Origin: Sphingomonas aquatilis
GTDB taxonomy: Bacteria; Pseudomonadota; Alphaproteobacteria; Sphingomonadales; Sphingomonadaceae
Direction of reading: 5' to 3'
Assembly: GCF_014196115.1 (NCBI RefSeq)
Contig: NZ_JACIDB010000006.1
Location: 1 to 64,000, forward strand
Length of the DNA: 64,000 bases
The translations under genes and the position numbers were made by a program. Positions 8,442 to 18,107 of this stretch are shown here, piece after piece. The first letter of the stretch is position 1, and each line of letters opens with the position of its first letter. The notes beneath the pieces are model-generated. The model ran no database searches. It worked only from the letters and a program-made list of their open reading frames with translations, and had not been told where the DNA came from.

Positions 8442-9373
8442 CCCGCGTCGAGGTCGGCGACGTTGCGCATCGGTTTGCCGGCGACGAAGGCCTGCACGTT
8501 TTCGAGGAAGAGCGCGGCGGCACGCTGGAACATCGTGTTCTGGCTGCGACCCGACAGATGCATCGAGATGAGGCAATTGGGCGCGCTCCACAGCGGATGA
8601 TCCGCTGGGAGCGGCTCCGGCGTGGTGGGATCGAGGAAGGCGCCCGCGATCGTCCCGTCGGTCAGTGCAGAGACCAGCGCGTCCTGATCGATCATGTCGC
8701 CGCGGGCGATGTTGATGAGCCACGCGCTGCGCTTCATCGCCGCGAGTTGCTCCGCCCCGATCATCGTGCGGGTCGCATCGGTCGAGGGGGCGGCGAGGAC
8801 GATCCAGTCGTATTCGCCGATCTGCGCCGCCCATTGATCGGGGGCGAGCGTGCCGTCGCGGCCGGAGCGGGTGACGCCGTTGACGTCCACGCCGAAAGCG
8901 GCGAGACGCTCGCCGATCAGGCGGCCGATCGTGCCATAGCCGATGATGAGCGCGCGCGTGTCTGCCAATTCGATGCGGCCCGGCGACACCATCGGCCATT
9001 CGCGGCGATCCGCCATGCGAACGACCTCATCATAGCGCTTCGCGGCGGCGAGGATGCCGAGCAACGCATATTCGGCCACCGCAACCGCATTGATCCCGGC
9101 GCCGTTGGTGACGGTGACGCGGCGATCGCGCAGCAGGTCGAGCGGGAAGGCATCGAGGCCCGCGTAGAGCGTCGAAACCCATTGCAGCTTCGGCCCCGCC
9201 GCGCGGATCGCCTGTTCGGTGAGGTGGGTCGGCTGCATGTCGACCCAGGCGATCGTCGCGTCGGCGATCATCGTTTCCGCTTCGGCCGGTGTGGTGAACC
9301 ACATAGGCTCGACCTCGGTGGGGAGGTGCGGCTCGAGCAGGCCACGGGCGATGGCGGGCAGGACGGCCTTCAC
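8435..9373 (-). CDS. D-2-hydroxyacid dehydrogenase family protein
   Basis: A 312-residue NAD-dependent dehydrogenase. The Rossmann motif IIGYGTIGRLIG is central. The catalytic Arg sits in NIARGDMID, the Glu in TPEPLP and the His in ISMHLSG, which is the Arg-Glu-His set of the family. The substrate is not predictable. The GTG start at 9373 overlaps the stop of cysS (GTGA), so it is probably translated after cysS. A functional link to cysteinyl-tRNA formation is not obvious. Confidence 0.9.
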   Translation of the reverse strand: MKAVLPAIARGLLEPHLPTEVEPMWFTTPAEAETMIADATIAWVDMQPTHLTEQAIRAAGPKLQWVSTLYAGLDAFPLDLLRDRRVTVTNGAGINAVAVAEYALLGILAAAKRYDEVVRMADRREWPMVSPGRIELADTRALIIGYGTIGRLIGERLAAFGVDVNGVTRSGRDGTLAPDQWAAQIGEYDWIVLAAPSTDATRTMIGAEQLAAMKRSAWLINIARGDMIDQDALVSALTDGTIAGAFLDPTTPEPLPADHPLWSAPNCLISMHLSGRSQNTMFQRAAALFLENVQAFVAGKPMRNVADLDAGY

Positions 9374-10797
9374 AGCGACAGCCTCCAGTCCCAGCCCAAC
9401 GGATCGCCGTCCATCACCTCGACGCCGGCCGAGGCAAGTTCGTCGCGCAGCGCGTCGGAGCGTGCGAAGTCCTTGGCGGCGCGGGCCTCACGGCGCTCGG
9501 CGAGCGCGGCGGCGATGCCGGCTTCGTCGATCGTCGCACTGGCGGGGCGGACGCGCAGGTCTTCGCGCGAGAGGGTGAGGAGGTCGAGGCCGAGCACGGC
9601 GTCGAAGTCTTCGAGCGCGGCGAGGCGATCGGCCGGACTCAAGCGCTTGTCGGCGAGCAGTTCGTCGAGCACGGGCAGGGCCTTGGGCGTGTTGAGGTCG
9701 TCCGACAGCGCGGCGTCGAGCCGTTCGGCATAGGGCGCGACGGACGCGGCGCCCTTGGCCTCGCCGCGGGCGCGCAGGGCGGCGACGGTTTGGATCAGGC
9801 GCTTCAGGCGCGTCTGCGCGGCGGCGAGATTCTCCCACGAAAATTCCAGCTCGCTGCGATAATGCGCCTGCAGGCACATCAGGCGATAGGCGAGCGGGTG
9901 GAAGCCGCGGGCGACGAGGGCGGGCAGGGTGAGGAACTCGCCAGAGGATTTCGACATCTTTCCCGTGCGATCGACGAGGAAGTTGTTGTGCATCCAGAGC
10001 GTCGCACCGGTATCGGCGGTGCCGCCGATCGCCTGGTTCTGCGCGATCTCATTGGGGTGGTGGATCTCGCGATGATCGATGCCGCCGGTGTGGATATCGA
10101 AATGATCACCCAGATACTGCCGGCTCATCACCGAGCATTCGAGGTGCCAGCCCGGCGCGCCGCGGCCCCAGGGGCTGTCCCACTCCATCTGGCGGTTCTC
10201 GCCCGGCGCGCTGGTGCGCCAGATCGCGAAGTCGGCGGGGTGGCGCTTGCCCTCGACGCTGTCGATGCGGCCCTCGACCGGACCCTCATCGCGCGTGCCG
10301 GCGAGGCGGCCGTAATCGGGGACGGTGGTGGTGTCGAAATAGAGGCCGTCGGCCAGGCGGTAGCAATGCTTGTCGGCGATCGCCTGTCCGAAGGCGATCA
10401 TGCCGTCGATATGGTCGGTTGCCAGCGGGAAGCGGGCGGGGTCGCGGACGTTGAGGTCCTTCAGATTGGCTTTGAACGCCTGCGTGTAATGGTCTGCGAT
10501 CGCCCAGATATCCTGGCCGCTCTTCTTCGCGGCGGCCTCCATCTTGTCGTCGCCGGCATCGGCGTCGCTGGTCAGATGGCCGACGTCGGTGATGTTGATG
10601 ATGTGGGTGAGGCCATAGCCCTTCCACGTCAGCGTCCGGCCGAGCGTATCGGTGAAGAGGTACGCGCGCAGATTGCCGATATGGGCGTAGTGATAGACCG
10701 TTGGCCCGCACGAATAGATGCGGACGTTGGCGGGGTCGGCGGGCTGGAACGGCTCCGCGGCTCGGGTCAGGCTGTTGTACAGCGTCATCGGCGTCAT
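9370..10797 (-). CDS. cysS: cysteinyl-tRNA synthetase
   Basis: Class I aminoacyl-tRNA synthetase that charges tRNA-Cys. It shows the CGPTVYHYAHIGN segment with the HIGH-like HIGN and the first zinc Cys, the GWHLECSVM zinc segment, the HHPNEIAQ segment, and the KMSKS loop (GKMSKSSGEF). The C-terminal helical anticodon domain is present, with DDLNTP and the ARAAKDFARSDALRDEL motif typical of CysS. Full length at 475 residues. Starts at 10809, 10797 and 10788 are possible; 10797 gives the usual short lead into LYNSLTR. Confidence 0.97.
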   Translation of the reverse strand: MTPMTLYNSLTRAAEPFQPADPANVRIYSCGPTVYHYAHIGNLRAYLFTDTLGRTLTWKGYGLTHIINITDVGHLTSDADAGDDKMEAAAKKSGQDIWAIADHYTQAFKANLKDLNVRDPARFPLATDHIDGMIAFGQAIADKHCYRLADGLYFDTTTVPDYGRLAGTRDEGPVEGRIDSVEGKRHPADFAIWRTSAPGENRQMEWDSPWGRGAPGWHLECSVMSRQYLGDHFDIHTGGIDHREIHHPNEIAQNQAIGGTADTGATLWMHNNFLVDRTGKMSKSSGEFLTLPALVARGFHPLAYRLMCLQAHYRSELEFSWENLAAAQTRLKRLIQTVAALRARGEAKGAASVAPYAERLDAALSDDLNTPKALPVLDELLADKRLSPADRLAALEDFDAVLGLDLLTLSREDLRVRPASATIDEAGIAAALAERREARAAKDFARSDALRDELASAGVEVMDGDPLGWDWRLSL

Positions 10798-10852
10798 GCG
10801 CGCGGCCATAGCGCGGGCCGAGCGATGCCGCCAAGCCTCCAGCGGTACGGCT

Positions 10853-12337
10853 TTATCGACGAAGGGGCAGATCGCGGCGGAGATAGACGAGCAGGTGGGC
10901 GTCTTCGCGCGGGACGGTGAGGACCTGCCGATAAGAGCGGCCGAGCGTGGCAGTCATGATGCTCTCGGTCGCGGGATTCCACGGCGCCATCGGTTCGTCC
11001 ATCGTCACGATCACCGGCGGACGGGTGGCGAGGATGCGGTTAAGCTCGGCGACCTCGTCAGCCCCGGACGCGCCACGCTCGGCGTCGTACGCGAGTGTCG
11101 AGGGGAAAGCGTAGCGCGTCGGGATGCAGGCGTCGGCGAGCAAATACAGCACCGAATCGCCCGCGAAGACATAGGGGCAGCCGCCGCGATCGTTGGCTTT
11201 CATCACCTGTGCGACGGCGCGGGCGGAGCTGGCATCGGTCGGCGGCAGCAGCACGCGGGCGACGAACAGGATCAGGCCATAGCCGATCAGCGCGACCGGC
11301 GCGGCGCGGTGGCGGTCCAACACCGGCGCGGCGATCATGGCGAGCGGCAACATCAGCGGCAGCGCGTAATGATCGAAGAAGGCCCCGATCATCGCGAAGG
11401 CGATCAGGGCGGCGGCGAGCCAGCCGAAGGCGATCCACCGCTCGGGCGCCATCGGGCGCTGGCCAAGGGCGATCACCGTACAGACGACGAAGGGGAGCAA
11501 CTGGGCGCCCGTGCCGGCGAGCCGCGCGGCGATCTTGGCGGCGGGATAGCCCTTGCGCAGCGAGACGGAGGCGAAATTGGAGAACCAGAAGGCGTCGAAG
11601 ACCGCCGGGCCGCGGCGCCAATACTCCGCGACGACCAGCCCGGTCGGCAGGATGCCGAGCAGCATCCACAGCAGCGCCGCGCCAATGCAGAGCCGTAGCG
11701 TGGCGCCCGCGCGATGCAGATACCAGAGGTGGGCCGCGCCGAAGAACGCGCCTTCGACGACGGGCGTGTATTTGGTCTGGATCGCGAGGCCGGCGAGCAG
11801 GCAGGCGGCCGCGCCGTTGAGGACGATCGCGCGCGTCGCACGGGCCTCAGCCAGCACGGGCAGACGCAGCGTCAGTACCGCGGCGCCGGCGGTGAAAAGG
11901 TTGTAGAAGACGGGCGACTGCCCCCCGCGACCGCTGAGCAGCGACAACCACAGGATGTAGGCCGCGCCCGCCATCAGGGCCGCCGCAGGTCGCGCGCCCA
12001 GCATCCGCCCGCCGCGTGCCACCAGCCACGCCGTGGCGGCGGCGAACAGCGTCGCGACCAACTGGTAGGCGAGGATGCCATCGCCGGGCAGCAGCCGGAT
12101 CGCGGCGAAGATCAGGAACAGGCCGACGGGCTTGCGGTCCCACAGATCGACATACGGCAAGGCGCCGTGCAGCATCCGGTCGCCGACGAGCAGATAATAT
12201 TGCTCGTCGACATGGATGATCGGATTGCCGAAATCGTGCGCACGCAGGGCGATCGCCCAGAGCAGCAGCAGCACGAACGCCACCCATCCGGTCGACGACA
12301 GCCGTGTGTCAGGGGCGGACGATGCGCTGTGGGCCAT
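10853..12337 (-). CDS. PMT/GT39-like membrane glycosyltransferase
   Basis: 494 residues with about ten predicted membrane helices. After the first helix comes an acidic loop, HVDEQYYLLVGDRMLHGALP, then DLWDRKP; this arrangement is typical of ArnT/PMT-type glycosyltransferases that use polyprenyl-phosphate sugars on the periplasmic side. The acceptor is unknown. It lies upstream of cysS on the same strand with a 55-bp gap, and is divergent from the GT2 glycosyltransferase, so both may serve envelope glycans. Confidence 0.8.
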   Translation of the reverse strand: MAHSASSAPDTRLSSTGWVAFVLLLLWAIALRAHDFGNPIIHVDEQYYLLVGDRMLHGALPYVDLWDRKPVGLFLIFAAIRLLPGDGILAYQLVATLFAAATAWLVARGGRMLGARPAAALMAGAAYILWLSLLSGRGGQSPVFYNLFTAGAAVLTLRLPVLAEARATRAIVLNGAAACLLAGLAIQTKYTPVVEGAFFGAAHLWYLHRAGATLRLCIGAALLWMLLGILPTGLVVAEYWRRGPAVFDAFWFSNFASVSLRKGYPAAKIAARLAGTGAQLLPFVVCTVIALGQRPMAPERWIAFGWLAAALIAFAMIGAFFDHYALPLMLPLAMIAAPVLDRHRAAPVALIGYGLILFVARVLLPPTDASSARAVAQVMKANDRGGCPYVFAGDSVLYLLADACIPTRYAFPSTLAYDAERGASGADEVAELNRILATRPPVIVTMDEPMAPWNPATESIMTATLGRSYRQVLTVPREDAHLLVYLRRDLPLRR

Positions 12338-12492
12338 GGCGCGCGCTCATAGCAGCGCCGCCCGCGGCGTCATGCTCGAAATTAATTTCGCCGCCGCGGT
12401 GCGGGTCCGGACGATCGGCGTCGTCCTGTCAGCAAGGAACGGACGTGCGTGTCGCATGGCCGGCTGAAGCGTGGCTCGTGGGGGGCGTTGGA

Positions 12493-13425
12493 ATGTATCT
12501 TGTTGTCGACCAGGATCGGATGGAGACGGGCGGTTCGCCGCTGTCGGCCGCCATGTTCGGCCCGGAGCGGCGCGCGACGCCGCTGTGGACCGTGCTGATC
12601 CCGTTCTTCAACGAAGCGGCGTTCTTAGGCCACACGATCGCCAGCCTCGCCTCGCAGACGGTGCCGTTCCAGCTGCTGCTGGTCGACAACGGTTCGACCG
12701 ACGACAGCGTTGCGATCGCGCGCGCGGCGATCGCTGCGCATGGCCTGGATGCGACGATCATCAGCGAGACCGTTCCCGGCAAGGTCAGCGCGCTGCGCAC
12801 GGGCCTGGGGCGCGTGCGGACCCGCTATGTCGCCACCTGCGATGCCGACACGCTGTATCCGCCGCATTATCTGGCCGAAGCGGAAGCGCTGCTGGCGCAG
12901 GACGGCTGCGTCGTTGCGGGTGCCTATTTCGTCGATCCGGGCGCGGACCAGAGCGCGCTCGACGCCGAGGCGCGCCGGATCCTGACCGCAGCACGCATGC
13001 TGCCGCGTCAATGTCATGCCGGCGGGGCGGGCCAGTGCTTCGACGTCGCGGCGCTGCGGGCGGTGGGCGGCTTCGATGCGGCGCTGTGGGGCTATATCCT
13101 TGAGGATCACGAGGTGATCCATCGCACCATGTCGCAAGGCGACATGCGGTATTCGAAGGACCTGTGGTGCATGCCGTCGCCGCGCGAGCGGGATCGCGCC
13201 TCGATCCGGTGGACGCTGTTCGAACGGCTCGTCTACGCCGCGGCGGCGCCCTGGGCTGGCGACTGGTTCTTCTACCATTTCCTGGCCCGCCGGTTGCAGC
13301 GCCGTCGCCTGATGAGCGTGCAGATCCGCGAGCGCGCGTTCCAGACCGTCACCAGCTTTGCCCATTTGCCCGTCCCGTCGAACCATGGAGGACCGATCCG
13401 TGCCGCGTCTCATCCTGTGCGCTGA
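12493..13425 (+). CDS. family 2 glycosyltransferase
   Basis: 310 residues with a GT-A fold: WTVLIPFFNEAAFLG at the N-terminus, LLLVDNGSTDDS, the DxD metal motif in CDADTLYPP, and the GGFDAALWGYILEDHE acceptor segment. GT2 enzymes transfer a nucleotide-activated sugar. No clear membrane helix is seen. The start at 12493 leaves a short leader; ATG 12553 is an alternative. It overlaps the deacetylase gene by 26 bp, so the two are probably one functional unit, resembling the glycosyltransferase/deacetylase pair known for hopanoid head groups (HpnI/HpnK), though the substrate here is not known. Confidence 0.88.
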   Translation: MYLVVDQDRMETGGSPLSAAMFGPERRATPLWTVLIPFFNEAAFLGHTIASLASQTVPFQLLLVDNGSTDDSVAIARAAIAAHGLDATIISETVPGKVSALRTGLGRVRTRYVATCDADTLYPPHYLAEAEALLAQDGCVVAGAYFVDPGADQSALDAEARRILTAARMLPRQCHAGGAGQCFDVAALRAVGGFDAALWGYILEDHEVIHRTMSQGDMRYSKDLWCMPSPRERDRASIRWTLFERLVYAAAAPWAGDWFFYHFLARRLQRRRLMSVQIRERAFQTVTSFAHLPVPSNHGGPIRAASHPVR

Positions 13426-14203
13426 CGATTTCGCCTTTTCGCGCGATGTCAGCGAGACGATCGCCGGTCTGGCGCGCGAGGGGAAGCTCAACGCGACCAG
13501 CTGCATGACGCTGATGCCGGGCTGGGCGACCGATGCCGCGCTGCTGCGCGACCTGCCGCGCCATGTCGAGATCGGCCTGCACCTGACGCTGACCGGTGAG
13601 CGGCCGCTGACCGATATGCCGCAGTTCGCGCCCGATGGCGTGATGCCGGAGATCGATCCGCTGACCCGTTCGGCGGCGCGTCGCGAGCTGCCGCTCGACG
13701 AGATCGCCGGTGAAGTGGCCGCGCAGTTCGACGCCTTCGTCGCCGCAATGGGCCGTGCGCCGGACTTCGTCGACGGCCACCAGCACTCGCACGCGCTTCC
13801 CGGGATTCGCGACATCGTGCTGTTCGAAACCGCCCATCGCGCGCCGAACGCCTGGGTGCGCGACTGCGTCGACCGTGTCGGCGCGATGCTGCGGCGGCCG
13901 TTTGCGGGCAAAGCGATCGGCAGTGCCTTCCATTCGCGGGGCCTGAAACGGGACGCCGCGCGTTACGGCCTGCGTTGCAACGACAGTTTCGCGGGGCACT
14001 ACGATTTCTCAACCGATTATCGGGGATTATTCCCACGGTTTCTACGCAAGGCGGCGAGCATGCATCTCGTGATGTGCCATCCCGGAGCGGGTAAACGACC
14101 CGGCGACGCGATCGCGGCAGCGCGTCCGCGTGAAGCCGATGCCTTGCGTACTTGGTCGATTGCCGACATGGCAGCGGCTGAGGGTCTGGCCTTTCCGGCC
14201 TGA
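13400..14203 (+). CDS. ChbG/HpnK (YdjC-like) carbohydrate deacetylase
   Basis: A 267-residue metal-dependent deacetylase. The family motifs are LCADDFAFS (Asp pair), GLHLTLTG, and DGHQHSHALPG, the metal-binding His set. HpnK-type enzymes remove the N-acetyl group from a sugar added by an upstream glycosyltransferase. The GTG at 13400 is preferred because GGAGGA lies 8 bp before it; ATG 13385 would include the ribosome site in the coding region. It overlaps the GT2 gene and ends 21 bp before the sigma factor gene. Confidence 0.88.
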   Translation: MPRLILCADDFAFSRDVSETIAGLAREGKLNATSCMTLMPGWATDAALLRDLPRHVEIGLHLTLTGERPLTDMPQFAPDGVMPEIDPLTRSAARRELPLDEIAGEVAAQFDAFVAAMGRAPDFVDGHQHSHALPGIRDIVLFETAHRAPNAWVRDCVDRVGAMLRRPFAGKAIGSAFHSRGLKRDAARYGLRCNDSFAGHYDFSTDYRGLFPRFLRKAASMHLVMCHPGAGKRPGDAIAAARPREADALRTWSIADMAAAEGLAFPA

Positions 14204-14224
14204 CATGAGGAGCTTGGGCGCAGA

Positions 14225-14776
14225 TTGGCTGACGGGAGCACGGCGGATGGGGGGCTGCGTGCCGTCTTCCTCGCGCAGCGCGCGATGCTCCTGCGCCTGT
14301 TCGTCGCGCGCCTTGGCTCGCGGGAGGAAGCCGAAGACGCGCTCCACGATCTGTGGCTGCGGCTCGATCAGCTCGGCGCGACGCCCATCGCCCAACCTGC
14401 TGCCTTTCTATACCGCGTCGCCAACAATCTCGCGACCGATCGGCGCATCGCCGGCGCTCGGCGTGATGCACGCGACGGCGCGTGGCTCGCATCGCAGCCC
14501 GCGGCCGATGATATGCCGGATGCCGAACGGGCGCTCGTCGCGCGCGATGCCCTCCGCGTCGTCGAGCAGGCGATCGATGCCATGCCCGAGCGGATGGGGC
14601 GAGCGCTCCGTCTGTTCCGTATCGAAGGGCGCAGTCAGCGCGCCATCGCCGATGAATTGGGCATTAGCGTGAGCGGCGTGGAAAAGCTTCTGCAGCGCGC
14701 CTATCGCATCCTGCACGCGCGCCTCGCCGAGGTGAATGGCGCGATGCCGGTGCTCGGCATGGAGCAGGATCGATGA
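14225..14776 (+). CDS. FecI-like ECF sigma factor
   Basis: 183 residues. Region 2 spans about 15-80 (AEDALHDLWLRL, AFLYRVANNLATDRRI), and region 4 about 115-170 (AIDAMPERMGRALRLFRIEG, then the HTH AIADELGISVSGVEKLLQRA). The start is a TTG at 14225; GAGGAG lies 12-15 bp upstream. The stop overlaps the FecR gene (ATGA), giving the classical sigma/anti-sigma order, followed by an STN-containing receptor. The expected role is to switch on the receptor genes when the receptor senses its ligand at the cell surface. Confidence 0.92.
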   Translation: MADGSTADGGLRAVFLAQRAMLLRLFVARLGSREEAEDALHDLWLRLDQLGATPIAQPAAFLYRVANNLATDRRIAGARRDARDGAWLASQPAADDMPDAERALVARDALRVVEQAIDAMPERMGRALRLFRIEGRSQRAIADELGISVSGVEKLLQRAYRILHARLAEVNGAMPVLGMEQDR

Positions 14777-15732
14777 GCGCGGCCATGGCAGCGATCGTCG
14801 ATCAGGCCGCGCTGTGGCACGTTCGTCAGGCGGACATGTCGGCCGACGAATGGGAGCAATTCGTATTCTGGCTGGAAGCGGATGACGAGCATGCGCGCGT
14901 CTATGATGCGATCGCCCTGCAGGATGCGCTGATTGCCGAAGCGCTTTTTCCAGACGCGCCGGCAACGCCGGTGGCCGCAAACGACGACGAGCGCGTGTTC
15001 CGTCGTCGCTGGCCGCTTGCCGGCACCGCGGGGGCGGCAATCGCCGCCGCGCTGGCGCTATGGCTGGTGCCGGGCGTGTTGTTCAAACCGTCGCCCCAGG
15101 CTGGCATGAGCGAGGTGATTGCCACTCGTGATGGCGAACGGCGCGATATCCGCATGGCGGACGGGACCCAGATCGCGATGAACGGCGGGACGGTGCTGCG
15201 GTTCGATCCGGCCGATCCGCGGACGATCGCGATGGATCGGGGCGAGGTGGCGCTGCACGTCGTCCATGACGCGGCGCATCCGTTTACGCTGCACGCTGGC
15301 GATCAAGTCATCCGCGACATGGGCACGACCTTCGACGTCACGCGCGACGGCGGCGATCTGTCGGTCGCGGTCGGCGAGGGATCGGTGATGTTCGAGCCGG
15401 ACGGCGCCGCGGTGACACTGAGGGCTGGCGACGCTCTCACCCGCGACGGGGCGACCGGCCGGATCGTGCGTAGCACGATTCCCGCGGACAGTGTGGGTGG
15501 CTGGCGCCAGGGTGTGCTCAGCTTCGATGCGGCGTCGGTCGCCGAGGTCGCGGCTAGCCTGCGGCGATTACACGGGTTTCGCCTGCGGATCGCGAGCGGC
15601 TTGTCCACGCGTCCGTTCACCGGCATAATCCACCTCACGGGGGAAGCCGATCGCGACATTCCGCATCTGGCCGATCTGATCGGGGCAACTTGGCGGCGTG
15701 ACGGGGCGGATTGGGTGTTGGCGGAACGGTAA
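14773..15732 (+). CDS. FecR-like anti-sigma factor / signal transducer
   Basis: 319 residues with the family order: an N-terminal cytoplasmic segment with W-H-V-R-Q and DEWEQFVFWLEADDEH that binds the sigma factor, one membrane helix (about 77-97), and a periplasmic FecR domain (ATRDGERRDIRMADGT, VLRFDP, RTIAMDRGEVALHVVHD, FTLHAGDQVIRDMGTTFDV). The C-terminal STN-like part is followed by the receptor gene, whose start overlaps by 35 bp. It transmits the TonB receptor signal to the sigma factor. Confidence 0.93.
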   Translation: MSAAMAAIVDQAALWHVRQADMSADEWEQFVFWLEADDEHARVYDAIALQDALIAEALFPDAPATPVAANDDERVFRRRWPLAGTAGAAIAAALALWLVPGVLFKPSPQAGMSEVIATRDGERRDIRMADGTQIAMNGGTVLRFDPADPRTIAMDRGEVALHVVHDAAHPFTLHAGDQVIRDMGTTFDVTRDGGDLSVAVGEGSVMFEPDGAAVTLRAGDALTRDGATGRIVRSTIPADSVGGWRQGVLSFDAASVAEVAASLRRLHGFRLRIASGLSTRPFTGIIHLTGEADRDIPHLADLIGATWRRDGADWVLAER

Positions 15733-18106
15733 GCGGCGATCCCGACGGGGTGCCGGCTGGTTTCTTGCCGCCTGTTCGCTGAGCCTGCCCGCCTCCGCAT
15801 CGGCCAGTCCGCCGCAGCGGCGCGTCGCCCTCGCCATCGCGCCCATGACACTCGACCGTGCGGTGATCGCGCTCGCGCGCGTCGCGGGGGTCGATATCGT
15901 CAGTACGGAACGCGGTTTGCATGCCGTGCGGACGGCGGAGCTGCGCGGCACGCTGACGGTAAAGCAGGCGCTCGATCGCCTGCTGGCGGGCAGCGGCTTT
16001 CGTGCCGTGGCGAGCGGCCCCGGCAGCTATCGCATCGTCGTCGCGCCGCCGGCGCCACCGCCGCGGCCGGTCGCCCGCCCGGCAGCGCCCCCACCCCCCG
16101 AACCGGCGCCGGCGGATATCGTCGTGACCGCCAGCAAGCAGCGCGTGCCGCTGCTCCGCTATCCGGGTAGCCTGACGTTGGTGAGCGGCGTGCCGCGCCG
16201 CGCGAATGGGGCGACGGCAGACCTCAGCCAGATCGCGGGACAGCTCCCTATTCTGCAAAGCACGCAACTGGGGCTCGGCCGCAACAAGGTGTTCATTCGC
16301 GGGATCGCGGACAGCAGCTTTAATGGCACGACCCAGTCGACTGCGAGCGTCTATCTCGACGACGTGCAGCTCAACGCCTCCGGCCCTGATCCTGCGTTGC
16401 GCCTGTACGACATGCAGGCGGTCGAGATCCTGGAAGGACCGCAGGGTACGCTTTACGGGGCGGGTGCGATCGGTGGGCTGTTGCGGCTGACGACGCGCGC
16501 ACCGGTGCTGGACGGTTTCGCGGGTAGTGCGAGTGCGGGCACCACGCTGACGCAGGGCGGCGCGCCGGGGTACGATGTGGCGCTGATGGCGAACGTGCCG
16601 CTCGTTGCGGGTAAGGCGGCGCTGCGGGGTGTTGCCTATCAGGTGCGCGACGGCGGATATATCGACGCGGCACGGCGGCGTGTGGTCGACGCCAACCATA
16701 GCGACACGACGGGGGCACGGCTGGCGTTGCGCGTCGATCCGGGGAGCGGCTGGCAGATCGATGCGAGCGGGGCGGCACAGCGGGTCGAATCGGCGGACGG
16801 GCAATATGGCGACGTGCGCCGATCGCCCTTTGCACAGCGCAATTATATCGCGCAGCCGTTCTTCGGGCGCTTGCTGTTCGGCCGGGTGACGATCGCCAAG
16901 GATTGGGAGAGCGGACTGCGGCTGGTGTCCGCGACCGGCGTCGCCGATTACCGGACGGTCGAGACGTTCGACGCGACGGGATTTGCGGCGCCGGTGTCAC
17001 GGGGGGCGGCGCGGTACGACCTAGACAACGACAAGCTGCTGGTGTCGCAGGAACTGCGGCTGTCGCGATCGCTGGATGGCGGACGCTCGTGGTTGGCGGG
17101 CGTGAGCCTGTTGAGCGATCGGTCGATCCTGACGCGCTCGGTGGGGCTGGGCGGTGCGGCGATCGATATCGTCGGCGTCACCAACGTCACGCGGTCGGCG
17201 TCCGGGTTTGGCGAGGTGACGGCGCGGCTGTGGCGGGATCTGTCGGTGACGTTGGGCGGCCGCGTCACCACGGCGCGGGTCGATGGCGAACCGTCGAGTA
17301 CGCGGCGGCCGGGCAATTACATCAAGGGCCGATCGACGCAGCGGTTCGATCCGACGATCGCGCTGTCCTATCGCATCGCGCCGGAGCTGGCGGCGTTCGC
17401 CCGCTATCAGACGGGCTTTCGCACCGGTGGTCTGGCGGTGGCGCAGGGCATCGGGCGGGTCGCCAATTACGATCCCGATTCGATCCGCTTTGCCGAGATC
17501 GGGCTGCGGCGGCTACGCAGCGGAGTGCGGGGCGTCAGCTTTGCGATCAGCGGGTCGACCGCGGCGTGGAGCAATATCCAGGCGGACCTAATCAACCGGC
17601 GCGGCCAGCCCTATACGACCAATCTGGGCGATGCCCGGATCCAGACGGTGGAGGCGTCGTTCGACTGGACGCCGACGACGCGGCTGACGATCGACGGGTC
17701 GGCGTTGTACACCCACAATATCGTCTACGGCGCTATCGCCGATCAGTCGCGGCTCAACAACCGGCGCCTGCCGCAGACGCCGCCGTTCGCAGCGCATGCC
17801 GGGGTCGCCTATCGCTGGCCGGAGGGACGGGTGACGCCGCGGATCGCGGCGAGCGCGGATTACGTCGGGCGGTCGGTGCTGGGGACTGGGGACCTGCTGG
17901 ACGTGAGCCAGGGCAAGTATCTGACGATCGGCCTGACCGCGGGACTGCGTTGGCGGGGGATCGACCTGGGGTTGGGCGTCGAGAACCTGACCGACACCGC
18001 CTCCAACCGCTTCGCCTTCGGCAACCCGTTCGGCCTGCCGGGGCGGAACGAGACGACGCCGCTGCGCCCCCGCAATGTGCGGATCGGGGTGTCAACCACC
18101 TGGTAA
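15698..18106 (+). CDS. TonB-dependent transducer with N-terminal STN domain
   Basis: 802-residue outer membrane receptor. After a signal peptide (residues about 18-36) comes an STN domain (about 46-110, with LDRAVIALARVAGVDIV and GTLTVKQALDRLLAGSGF), then a Pro/Ala linker, the TonB box region (DIVVTASK), the plug (VFIRGIAD, VYLDDVQL, EILEGPQGTLYG) and a beta-barrel ending in an aromatic Trp. STN domains contact FecR-type proteins, so this is the sensor of the operon. The ligand cannot be told from the sequence; the barrel resembles the ferric siderophore / sphingomonad carbohydrate receptor class. The stop is 1 bp from the stop of the convergent VWA gene. Confidence 0.93.
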   Translation: MTGRIGCWRNGKRRSRRGAGWFLAACSLSLPASASASPPQRRVALAIAPMTLDRAVIALARVAGVDIVSTERGLHAVRTAELRGTLTVKQALDRLLAGSGFRAVASGPGSYRIVVAPPAPPPRPVARPAAPPPPEPAPADIVVTASKQRVPLLRYPGSLTLVSGVPRRANGATADLSQIAGQLPILQSTQLGLGRNKVFIRGIADSSFNGTTQSTASVYLDDVQLNASGPDPALRLYDMQAVEILEGPQGTLYGAGAIGGLLRLTTRAPVLDGFAGSASAGTTLTQGGAPGYDVALMANVPLVAGKAALRGVAYQVRDGGYIDAARRRVVDANHSDTTGARLALRVDPGSGWQIDASGAAQRVESADGQYGDVRRSPFAQRNYIAQPFFGRLLFGRVTIAKDWESGLRLVSATGVADYRTVETFDATGFAAPVSRGAARYDLDNDKLLVSQELRLSRSLDGGRSWLAGVSLLSDRSILTRSVGLGGAAIDIVGVTNVTRSASGFGEVTARLWRDLSVTLGGRVTTARVDGEPSSTRRPGNYIKGRSTQRFDPTIALSYRIAPELAAFARYQTGFRTGGLAVAQGIGRVANYDPDSIRFAEIGLRRLRSGVRGVSFAISGSTAAWSNIQADLINRRGQPYTTNLGDARIQTVEASFDWTPTTRLTIDGSALYTHNIVYGAIADQSRLNNRRLPQTPPFAAHAGVAYRWPEGRVTPRIAASADYVGRSVLGTGDLLDVSQGKYLTIGLTAGLRWRGIDLGLGVENLTDTASNRFAFGNPFGLPGRNETTPLRPRNVRIGVSTTW

Positions 18107-18107
18107 A

